Source: Sordariomycetes sp. S80-01Y (lineage: Eukaryota > Ascomycota > Sordariomycetes). From it: a DNA stretch of 64,000 nucleotides. The stretch spans positions 1,612,001 through 1,676,000 of the forward strand of contig JAXQJY010000031.1 in assembly GCA_037042185.1 (NCBI GenBank), read 5' to 3'. Positions 55,609-64,000 of the stretch are shown in pieces. Made by a program: the position numbers and the translations under genes. The notes below the pieces were generated by a model, which was not told where the DNA came from, did no database searches, and saw only the letters and a list, made by a program, of their open reading frames with translations. Positions within the stretch are counted from its first letter, which is position 1. Every line of letters begins with the position of its first letter.

Positions 55609-56103
55609 TTACTGTGGTACCAGAACCCCAATGCACTTGATCTCAACGTCGACGGATCCTGGAAGGGTCTTGACGGCCACGCATCTGCAGATATTCAGCA
55701 AGGCGGATCTGTCGGTGGAAACTCCACTTACGTTCTGGCTGGCTTCGGCTCGCCCCAATAAGTCTTGTACACCTCGTTCATCTGTTCAAAGTCTTTGATA
55801 TCCGACAAGAAGACGTTTACTTCTGCAACACTCTCTAGACTAGATCCAGCTTCACTGAGGATTGCTGCGATATTTTGGATACATCGATGCTGTACATATT
55901 GGTTAGCAGGGAGGAACCCGGTCTTTGCGCTGAATTCTTACCGTATGTTCTCGAATGCCGCCTTCGACGACCTCACCAGTGCCCGGGTCGATTGGTCTGC
56001 AGCCGGAGACAAAGACAAGGCCGTTGGCGATGATGGCCTGCGTGTAGATGCCTGGCCGCGGAGGCGGAGCTCTGTTTGTGTAGACTGGTGTTCGAGCTGA
56101 CAT
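55609..56103 (-). CDS. RidA (YjgF/YER057c/UK114) enamine/imine deaminase
   Basis: Three exons (56103-55942, 55889-55732, 55684-55609) give 131 residues, the normal RidA length. RidA hydrolyses 2-aminoacrylate and 2-aminocrotonate released by PLP dehydratases before they damage other PLP enzymes. Matches in order are PGIYTQAIIANGLVFVSGCR, the acidic PIDPGTGEVVEGGIREHT, NIAAILSEAGSSLESVAEVN, FLSDIKDFEQMNEVYKTYWG and PKPARTCVAVKTLPGSVDVE, with substrate-binding Arg106. There is no mitochondrial presequence, so it should be cytosolic. Next to two serine dehydratase-type genes, its role is very likely to protect against their by-products. Confidence 0.92.
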
Positions 56104-58379
56104 TATAACGAGCTTGGTAATCAGAGCACGGATTCTTCTGTGGAATCGTGAAAGATCACAGGACATTCAAGACGGCCAGATCACATGTTATAAGAGGGTA
56201 TCTTAAGGCTGCGTAGACTCAAGTTGTGAACAGGGCTCAACGAAGCTAGTAATGCATATGGGCTTGGACTCGCTAGCCTCATGTGGTGCGCCGGAGCGCA
56301 TGAAACCTCAGGCAAGCAGAAGTTCAGTCTGAAGCACCGCAATATGTGAGTTCGTTCCTGCTCAGAGCTGAAGAACGTCTACTTCGAGAGACCTGCGAGC
56401 AGTGGTACAGTGCTTGCCAGGGCCTGATTGTCGCTAGAGGCCCCAGTTCCCGTGTACGCAATTCAAAGGTATTGATGTGCATTTGCAAAACCTCTTCTTT
56501 GCAATAGGATCCCTGGTCGTACATGAGCACAGTGAAGAGTGAATATGCCGCTGTCTCTACAATAGCAACAAGTACCCCGAGCATGCATATGATTGGTATC
56601 TTCTTCGCTCAGCTATAACGGGTTAAAACAAGACGAATTTGGGAAGGGTGGCTGTGGAGTTGATCTAGGGTTCTACATGTAGCGAAAGGGTTTCAGCCTT
56701 TCATATCGCCATAGAACGTTATCCACTGATCTTTCGGCATGTTGAGACCAGCATCTTGAAGGTGTCAATCCCCTCTCATCCGTCACCGCTGCAGCCAACA
56801 TGCATTCCGGCTCTCTGTTCCGTACGAAATCGAACCCATGGAAGCATATACGCTAATGAATACTGACGTGAACTGCATCGCACCCAGCCGACCCTTGGGG
56901 AGCTACGTGACCCCCAGCACTTGGCGAGGACGTTCTATGGATAGAGAGACGGTCGCATGCCCAGAAACGAGATGCAAAGGATGTTATCGGGAGATATCAA
57001 GCTCAGAATTCATTGGTAGAAGCATCAAGATACTTTGAACCATCATTTCGCCCGTTGAATCTCGGGAAATGCAAGCGTTGGTGGCATGCAGCGGCCACCG
57101 CGGAGCAACAAGTAAACCGCTGGAAGAGTCAACAGATATCTCACTCCTCTCGCCTAGTCGCAGCAAGACGACGGAAACCAGAAAGAAGACTAAAGTCTGT
57201 TCTTACACTACCCAAGCTTATGCACCCCTACGCAACCACATGCAAGGAACCAGACCACCAAGCGGTTTTCACCAGTGATATTGGGCCCTCGTCAGCCCAC
57301 CGTCGCACTGGATGCCACACCCCCAAACCCTCCGCTCAACGGGGCCTGCCGCCAAGAAAAGCGGCTCTCCAGAAAAAACAGACCCTGATCTTCATCATGC
57401 GGGTAGCTCTCTTTTCGTGGTTCTTCCGCCTTCGCTCGCCTGACGTCTTAAAGTGCGCAGGGAAGGATCGCGAAGCAGATGCTGTGATTATTCACAGGTA
57501 TTGCGAATCTCGAATATGGCTGGTGATGACGAAATCTTGCTCTGGGTACGCGAGCACGCCATTTACAAGCCCGGTGTCGGTGGGACATTCTCGAAGGTTA
57601 TTCCCCAGGGATGAATTTCGTGACCAGGCCTGACTCGCACTGGGGCCCCTCCCTCTTACTAACGGCAGAACCCCTGAACATTACTCGAGACCTCCCGAGG
57701 GGACCTGAATTGTCGATCTGACGCCTCACCGCCTCAGCCCAGAAAAACGTGAGAGGAGGCAGCCCGCGAGCGGATGCTGGCGAAACGGTCTCAAAACAGC
57801 AACTGCTAATTGGCTTCGGCCCATTGCGACAGGCGCCAATTCGAGGGTGAAACCGATTGGCCACTGCTTGCGTGCTTTTACCTGTTTCTTCTCGGGGGAT
57901 CTACGACGCCTGTGGGGAAGGGGAATGACTGCGTCTAAGCCCGTCCTGGACCAACCACCATCGCTTCAATATTCACTGTGCTTCCCGTCAGAACGGCCGA
58001 GATTGTGCGATTCTAGCGGTGAAAGGAAGGAGGGAGCGAATGGCTAAATAGGCCCAGAAGTATAAAGTACGGATAGAGCTCGGTTCTGGCCACCATTTGC
58101 GTGGACGCTGACTCAAGCCTGTTGAATTGCGTGATTCTTGCCTTTGTCTGGTCATTGCTTGACTCGCACTGAGTCCTTTGATAAACTTCCGAACGTGCTG
58201 CTCTTCGCCTGACTTCTTTGCCTCGATCTCTTCTAGAGTCACCTTTCTCGTCATCCTTCGTCCTCCCCGAGCACCGTGCCCAGAGATTTCAGCGGGACGA
58301 TCGCCAACTCATTCGAGAACTCAACAGTACCCCAGCCTCCACAACCACCGTGACACTCTTGAGCAGTCAAGCCGGCACG
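56104..58379. other. Longest intergenic region apart from 14.4-16.7 kb, no supported gene
   Basis: Upstream of RidA (minus) and the UPF0643 gene (plus). Open frames include 56324-56584 (minus, 86 codons, hydrophobic start MLGVLVAIVETAAYSLFTVL) and 57013-57633 (plus, 206 codons, Arg/Ser-rich). Neither shows family resemblance or splice support. No repeat, tRNA or transposon ends were seen. Confidence 0.45.
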
Positions 58380-59030
58380 ATGAGTGTCGAGGTCCTTGAG
58401 TCCACCCGCCCAGCCACAGACCTCAACAAGAAGGACATCGCGGTTGAGGTTGCTCCTTTGAGCCGCAGCGCGACGCCACCCAACCGCCATATCGTGCAGA
58501 GCCCCTATACCGACCCAGATCATCTCCTAGACCTCGACACCCTAGATCATGAAAATGGTCTTTTGGCGCGCGCTCTCTCCATCATGCGCAACACCCGATC
58601 CGACTATGCAACAGCCGCTTACCCGTCGTCGTTCAACTGGCCGGAGATAATGGCCCATCTGCGATCGCTTGTTGCCCAAGAAGGTCAAGGCTTCAAGGAA
58701 ACATCCTTTTACGTCGTGGCCTTTCGCTCTCAAATCAAGCCCGAAACCGACTACTCCCACCTAGGTGAACTGGACAAAGCAGCTCACGCGGAGGCAGTCG
58801 GAAGTGGCGGCTTTCTCAAATACTGGTTCGGGAGCCCTGATGCCGAGCTGAGGAACCTAGCGACTTGCATTTGGCGGAGCAGGGAGGATGCGATGAAGGG
58901 CGGTAGGGGTCCGGCACACCGGAAGGCAGCGGGGAGCACGAGGGCGTTATATGCGTATTGGAAGATTGATCAGTTGAAGCTGACAGTGCGGGATGGTGCC
59001 GAGACCTGGGAGATTAGTGATTGGGAGTGA
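58380..59030 (+). CDS. UPF0643 family protein
   Basis: A single exon of 216 residues from the ATG of MSVEVLESTR; the frame upstream of it opens only with TTG. The conserved core starts at about residue 60 (GLLARALSIMRNTRSDYATA, AYPSSFNWPEIMAHLRSLVA), continues with FYVVAFRSQIKPETDYSHLG and LDKAAHAEAVGSGGFLKYWF, and ends YAYWKIDQLKLTVRDGAETW. This is the fungal UPF0643 family, of unknown function; the fission-yeast member is uncharacterised. No signal peptide or membrane helix. Confidence 0.85.
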   Translation: MSVEVLESTRPATDLNKKDIAVEVAPLSRSATPPNRHIVQSPYTDPDHLLDLDTLDHENGLLARALSIMRNTRSDYATAAYPSSFNWPEIMAHLRSLVAQEGQGFKETSFYVVAFRSQIKPETDYSHLGELDKAAHAEAVGSGGFLKYWFGSPDAELRNLATCIWRSREDAMKGGRGPAHRKAAGSTRALYAYWKIDQLKLTVRDGAETWEISDWE

Positions 59031-59656
59031 TCGATCTTGTTTGAAGACATCTTTCGCGACAGCCACTTGGCGGTTGGAGGCTGCACTAGGCCTGTGGGTG
59101 TATTTCGGTAGAGGCGTTCCTTGCCATTTTCAAGAACAGCGATAGCGAATCATTTTGAGTTTATACACGATAGAATGCGAATGAACAACTTTTGGACATT
59201 TACCATACGCGAGATGGTGCCGCTTGACCCGGCGTGTGATGATTCTCAAGGTGAGCGAGATGAAGCGTTTTGACAGCGATACATCAAGAATGATGGAGAA
59301 GCTATGACGCAAATTACTGCATTTTGTTCTTCAAGACAGGTAGACAGAGCAAAACTCGTCAACGAAAGGTGGCGTGATAGCGACAGCGAGAAACAGAGGT
59401 GGAAGTGCTGGTGACGATTATACCAACCAAGGCCGAAGGGTGAGGTATGCTCCCGATTCGGCAATTTTGCCGCCTCTCACCGCCCTGCCCACAACCTCTT
59501 CGCGCCATCCACAAATCCAGACGGCGGGCAAAAAGTTCGATATTCCACTCGCCGAACGACCGACGCCGCCGTTGACTCCCCCGCCACCCCCGTCGCAACA
59601 CTCTTCTCGACACCCCAAGAGGCTTCATCATCCGCTCACCAAGTCTCTCCGTCAAG
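59031..59656. other. Intergenic, promoter of eIF3h gene
   Basis: The plus-strand open frame 59374-59799 overlaps the eIF3h start in another frame and is low complexity (Pro/Ser/Arg). No gene seen. Confidence 0.5.
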
Positions 59657-60808
59657 ATGGCCGAATCAAAGCAAGATGCGCCCTTCCAGGCGGTGCAGGT
59701 CGATGCTCTGGTAGGTGCCCCACCTTGCCCCTCGCTGGGCAAACAACGAGGTCGACCACGATGTTGACAAGACGTACAGGTTGTCATGAAGATCGCTAAG
59801 CACTGCTCTTCGTCCTTCCCGACCACCGCGACCGGCTCCATTGTCGGCATGGACAGCAACAACCTCCTCGAGGTCACCAACACCTTCCCGTTCCCCTCAT
59901 CCGATGGCACGACTGCCGACTCGCACCAGAACGATGCCTCCGCCATCGCGGCCGCCGCGCCCCGTCAAAAGGCCAGCCAGACATACCAGAAGGAAATGAT
60001 CCGTCATTTGAAGGAGGTCAACGTTGACGCAAACAATGTCGGATGGTACACAAGCGCAACCATGGGCAACTTTGTCAACATGAACTTCATCGAGAACCAG
60101 GCCTTCTACCAGAACGCGAACAACGCCACTGTCGCGCTGGTCTACGATGCTAGCAAGAGCTCTCAAGGAAGCCTGACCCTCCGGGCGTTCCGCTTGACGC
60201 CTAGCTTCTTAGCTGCTCTGAAGGACAACAAGTTCACAACCGAAAGCCTCAAGGCTTCCAAGCTCACATACAAGGAGATCGTCACGGAGCTCCCCGTCAG
60301 CGTCCACAACTCGCACCTCCTCACCTCCTACCTCCATCAGATTCCTGCTCGCCCCAGCGAGGAGGATGTTGAGCCCCCTAGCTCCCTCGCAGATCTCGAG
60401 CGCGACCAGGTCCGCCCTCCCCTGCACCCCTCCATTGATACCCTCGATCTGGCCATCGATCCCTTCCTGGAGAAGACCTGCGATCTATTGCTGGAGAGCA
60501 TTGAGTCTCACTACACCGACCTGAACAACTACCAGTTCTACCAACGCCAACTGGGACGTGAGCAGGCCAAGATCTCGCAATGGCAGGCGAAGCGCAAGGC
60601 GGAGAACGCGCAGCGCGCGCTGGCTAAGCAGGCCCCTCTGCCCGAGGACGAGTGGCAGAGGCTGTTCAAGCTGCCTCAGGAGCCAAGTCGGTTGGAGGGC
60701 ATGTTGAACGCGAAGCAGGTTGAGCAGTACAGCAAGCAGGTTGACGGCTTTACGGCCAGCATCACGGCTAAGATGTTTGCTGTCAGGGAGAATTTGGCGC
60801 CCCAGTAA
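59657..60808 (+). CDS. eIF3 subunit h
   Basis: Two exons (59657-59710, 59780-60808) encode 360 residues. eIF3h is an MPN-domain subunit of the eIF3 complex, which organises the 43S pre-initiation complex. The MPN domain starts after exon 1 at [20 protein letters not shown] and includes [12 protein letters not shown] and [20 protein letters not shown]. The JAMM metal ligands are absent, as in all eIF3h, so it is not a protease. The C-terminal helices ([20 protein letters not shown]) pack in the eIF3 helical bundle. eIF3h is absent from budding yeast but kept in filamentous fungi. Confidence 0.93.
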
Positions 60809-61697
60809 AGGATTGATGAGAAAGCCAGCTCCTTAACAAAGGAGTTGATGCTAGGCTTCCCGCTTCCGTTAGAGAGAGCGGCTAGGCTGCATGGACGGCG
60901 TTCCGGATGGTTTGCGGAATGGGTATAATGATGCTTATTCTTGTTTACAGAAGTAGACTTTGGAGCGTTCAAAAGAAATGATTGCCAGTCTAGACCTAAG
61001 CGTCTGCTTTAAGGAAGCCGAGTCTCACATGTGTGGATCCTTACGGGGCGAGAGGCGGTGACTGAAGCTTGAAAGGATCATGCCATGGAGATGATGCCCT
61101 CATTTAGGGGACATAGCACCAATGACTATTCACCAGGTGGCTACGAGGGGCTTTGAGAAGGCACGCGTGAGCTGTAGGCTTTGGCGATGCGAGTCGAGGG
61201 GCAGCTCTGAGCCCATCAGGGTCCAAGGCGGGGTGCACGTGTACGATAAGATAAGAGCGGGACTAACTCACAGTACCAGGTCTATTTAATCTAGAAGTGC
61301 CGAACAGGTAGCTACACCGGAGAATGATATGATAAGCTCCTGGAATAATCGATATTGTAGATATCGGAGAAAGTTCAATCCAAAATACTTACAATATGTG
61401 CCGCACTCGAGCAGTGAACGGCCGCTTTGCAGCGGCTGTTGGCAGGCGATCAGTTCGCAGCTGTTAGGCAGCCCCGCCGTTGGCTCCGCTCAGTCGCCGT
61501 CGCTGCCCCGCCGTGGCCAATGCCAGCAGTGCCCAAATTTTCTGCCCCTCCTTCTCCTCCAGATCCGACAGACCACCTTGCGGCATTTGCTATTTACATA
61601 GCTTCATCCTCTTCCTCTCCTTCTCCTCCTTCTTCCTTTTTCTCTTCCTCTTTCATTCCAATTCTTTTCCCACGAAATCAATTGACAACCCGCCATC
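60809..61697. other. Intergenic, promoter of SAHH gene with CT-rich leader
   Basis: 3' end of eIF3h and promoter of the SAHH gene. Bases 61600-61680 are almost purely pyrimidine, as in highly expressed fungal genes just upstream of the transcription start or in the leader. Confidence 0.55.
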
Positions 61698-63097
61698 ATG
61701 TCCGCCCCCGCCCACAAGTTCAAGGTCGCCGACCTGTCCCTCGCTGCCTTCGGCCGCAAGGAGATCGAAATCGCCGAGCAGGAGATGCCCGGTCTGATGG
61801 CCACCCGCCAGAAGTACGCCGCCGACCAGCCTCTCAAGGGCGCCCGCATCGCCGGTTGCTTGCACATGACCATCCAGACCGCCGTTCTCATCGAGACCCT
61901 CACCTCGCTCGGCGCTGAGGTCACCTGGACCTCGTGCAACATCTTCTCCACCCAGGACCACGCCGCCGCCGCCATCGCCGCTGCCGGTGTCCCCGTCTTC
62001 GCCTGGAAGGGCGAGACCGAGGAGGAGTACAACTGGTGCCTCGAGCAGCAGCTCACTGCCTTCAAGAACGACGGCAAGCTCAACCTCATCCTCGACGACG
62101 GTGGTGACTTGACCGCCCTCGTCCACTCCAAGTACCCCGACATGCTTAAGGACTGCTTCGGTGTCTCTGAGGAGACCACCACCGGTGTCCACCACCTGTA
62201 CCGCATGCTCAAGGAGGGCAAGCTCCTCGTCCCTTCCATCAACGTCAACGACTCCGTCACCAAGTCCAAGTTCGACAACCTCTACGGATGCCGCGAGTCC
62301 CTCATCGACGGTATCAAGCGCGCTACCGACGTTATGATTGCTGGCAAGACCGCCGTTGTTGCCGGTTTCGGTGATGTCGGTAAGGGTTGCGCCATGGCTC
62401 TCTCCGGCATGGGTGCCCGCGTTCTCGTCACCGAGATCGACCCCATCAACGCCCTCCAGGCTGCCATGGCCGGCTTCCAGGTCACCACCATGGAGAAGGC
62501 CGCCAGCCAAGGTCAGATCTTCGTCACCACCACCGGCTGCCGTGACATTCTCACCGGTGTCCACTTCGAGGCCATGCCCAACGACGCCATCGTCTGCAAC
62601 ATCGGCCACTTCGACATCGAGATCGATGTTGCCTGGCTCAAGGCCAACGCCAAGGAGGTCCAGAACATCAAGCCCCAGGTCGACCGCTTCCTCATGCCTT
62701 CTGGCCGCCACATCATCCTCCTCGCCGAGGGCCGTCTGGTCAACCTTGGCTGTGCTACCGGCCACTCCTCCTTCGTCATGTCCTGCTCCTTCACCAACCA
62801 GGTCCTTGCCCAGATCATGCTGTACAAGGCCGCCGACTCTGCTTGGGGCAACAAGTACGTCGAGTTCAAGAAGGCCGGCAAGCTCGATGTCGGTGTCTAC
62901 GTCCTGCCCAAGATCCTCGATGAGGAGGTTGCTCGTCTCCACTTGAGCCACTGCAACGTCGAGCTCAGCTCCCTGTCCAAGGTTCAGGCTGAGTACCTCG
63001 GCCTCACCGTCGAGGGTCCTTTCAAGAGCGACATGTGAGTTATCCCCTACCTTCTTCGCAGTGGCACGCGCTAACAATGTCCAGCTACCGCTACTAA
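61698..63097 (+). CDS. SAH1: S-adenosylhomocysteine hydrolase
   Basis: Two exons (61698-63034 and 63085-63097, the latter only 13 nt) give 449 residues ending SDIYRY, the family C-terminus; without the intron the protein would end in Met. The enzyme splits S-adenosylhomocysteine into adenosine and homocysteine and so relieves product inhibition of methyltransferases. Evidence is [82 protein letters not shown], the NAD site [16 protein letters not shown] and [10 protein letters not shown] with [20 protein letters not shown]. Codon use is strongly biased to C-ending codons, which also creates a long antisense open frame. Confidence 0.97.
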
Positions 63098-63657
63098 GCT
63101 AATGTAATTTACGAAATACCCAAGGAGCCCTTCAACTGGGCTACCTACGTGTGACGACCTCAAGAAGATTCTTTTCAAAGACAAAGAAGTCATTTTCCTT
63201 TGTTCTCTCAACTAGGCGATAAGGGCAAAATTTGTGGATTCAACAGCATACAAAAGTTTTGCATGGCGAAGGACGGGATTTAACACAATAGTACTACCTC
63301 AAGAGATGCGAGGTCTGGTGTCTCATCGGAAGAGACGTCCACTGGATGGCAATAGAGGATTGGCTTTAACACGATCCGATTTCACAATCCGGTTTAGACT
63401 CCGCGCGTCGGTGACTGCGATCAAAGACTGAGAGCTCGGCTTCGACAAAAAGAGCTCCACAAGCTCATTTGGACTCGACTATTTCATGATGTGATGCCCG
63501 TTGTAAGAGTCAGAAAGACGTCGTAATCGTAGTTGCGGCAGGGGGACGCCACTGCCAGTAGGCTTTCGGACTTAATCAATGACGACTGCTCGCTCAGCGC
63601 CCAGCGCTCGCGTCTCTATTCTATCCGCAGTCGCCGCTCATGCCATAGCCCGCAGCG
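63098..63657. other. Convergent 3' region
   Basis: 3' ends of the SAHH gene (plus) and the dehydrogenase fragment (minus). No gene seen. Confidence 0.5.
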
Positions 63658-64000
63658 TCACCCCGTCTTTTGCCTCTTCCTCGGATCCCCATTCAGCTCC
63701 TTCTCCAGGTCCCGCTGCTCCGGCACGATGCTCTTCAGCTTGCCCTCGGCGACGGCCTTGATCACATTGCCTATGGCCCAGCGCTCCATCTTCTCCACCG
63801 TCTCCTCGGTCCAAGTCCCCATGTGCGGCACCAGCAGCACGTTCTCGTTGGCGAGCAGCTCCGGGTGGATCTCGGGCTCGTTCTCGAAGACGTCGAGGCC
63901 GACGGACGACACCTGGCCGGAGGCTAGGGCGGAGACGAGGGCGGATTCGTCCATGATCGCGCCGCGGGCTGTGTTGACCAGGACGATGCCCTTCTTCATC
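63658..64000 (-). CDS. D-2-hydroxyacid dehydrogenase, C-terminal part (glyoxylate/hydroxypyruvate reductase-like)
   Basis: Only the last 114 residues lie in the window; the gene starts beyond the right edge. The NAD-binding domain of the D-isomer-specific 2-hydroxyacid dehydrogenases is clear: catalytic Arg in VLVNTARGAIMDESALVSAL, catalytic Glu in GLDVFENEPEIHPEL and catalytic His in LLVPHMGTWTEETVEKMERW. The His is in the HMG form typical of fungal glyoxylate or hydroxypyruvate reductases (GOR1-like). The end PRKRQKTG is basic and not a PTS1. Confidence 0.9.
   Translation of the reverse strand, partial: MKKGIVLVNTARGAIMDESALVSALASGQVSSVGLDVFENEPEIHPELLANENVLLVPHMGTWTEETVEKMERWAIGNVIKAVAEGKLKSIVPEQRDLEKELNGDPRKRQKTG

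Noticed and set aside
56324-56584. 86-codon minus-strand frame with a hydrophobic start
   Set aside because: The N-terminal helix is suggestive, but there is no family match or second exon, and the rest is not conserved-looking.
57013-57633. 206-codon plus-strand open frame in the 56-58 kb gap
   Set aside because: Arg/Ser-rich without motif, domain or natural start context; no splice partner.
61653-63077. 474-codon open frame on the minus strand opposite the SAHH gene
   Set aside because: It mirrors the strongly C-ending codon use of the SAHH gene, is rich in Gly, Val, Asp and Leu, and has no domain of its own.
1-64000. Search for transposons, LTR or LINE elements, RIP-type AT-rich tracts, tRNA and rRNA genes
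   Set aside because: No transposase or reverse-transcriptase motif, no terminal repeats and no long AT-rich block were seen; base composition is even.

Overview
The window is nuclear DNA of a filamentous ascomycete (Pezizomycotina). The evidence is dense genes on both strands, short introns of about 45 to 70 bp with GTRAGT-like donors and CAG/TAG acceptors, a palC (pH-signalling) gene, a CFEM protein, a fungal rhodopsin-like membrane protein, a Zn2Cys6 regulator, a GH10 xylanase and a UPF0643 protein. The class cannot be fixed from sequence alone. I see 34 genes; the first (ankyrin protein) and the last (2-hydroxyacid dehydrogenase) run off the window. I found no transposon, retroelement, tRNA, rRNA or CRISPR. 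Exon borders were read by hand from splice consensus, reading phase and family conservation.

1-12.3 kb is accessory and environment-facing: ankyrin protein, seven-TM rhodopsin-like protein, GMC oxidoreductase, mpaB-like oxygenase, secreted GH10 xylanase, with long gene-poor gaps. 13.4-21.6 kb: a Cys-rich single-pass membrane protein, a membrane-anchored steryl-ester/acid lipase, and an acyl/aryl-CoA ligase ending in a peroxisomal AKL signal. The lipase and ligase are tandem and could act in sequence in lipid use.

21.7-35.7 kb is housekeeping: ATP11 (F1 assembly), MMS19 (cytosolic Fe-S targeting), SPC2 and EMC3 (divergent, both ER membrane-protein biogenesis), RPC25 (Pol III), a NUFIP1/CCCH protein (snoRNP assembly), SPT2 (histone chaperone) and ribosomal P2. 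36.3-42 kb: a cupredoxin-like membrane protein, ALG6 (N-glycan glucosylation) and palC, the last two divergent.

43.2-49.5 kb: two small secreted Cys-rich proteins end to end (a CFEM protein and an unrecognised protein with a duplicated cysteine module), then SDH2, a PTC7-type phosphatase and an S-adenosylmethionine carrier. These last three are mitochondrial and can all be linked to ubiquinone.

49.8-56.1 kb is the most system-like segment: a Zn2Cys6 regulator, a D-serine dehydratase, an L-serine/threonine dehydratase (or serine racemase) and a RidA enamine deaminase, the last three in a row on the minus strand. The enzymes fit one chemistry: both dehydratases release 2-aminoacrylate-type enamines and RidA hydrolyses them. 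58-64 kb returns to housekeeping: UPF0643, eIF3h, S-adenosylhomocysteine hydrolase and the dehydrogenase fragment.
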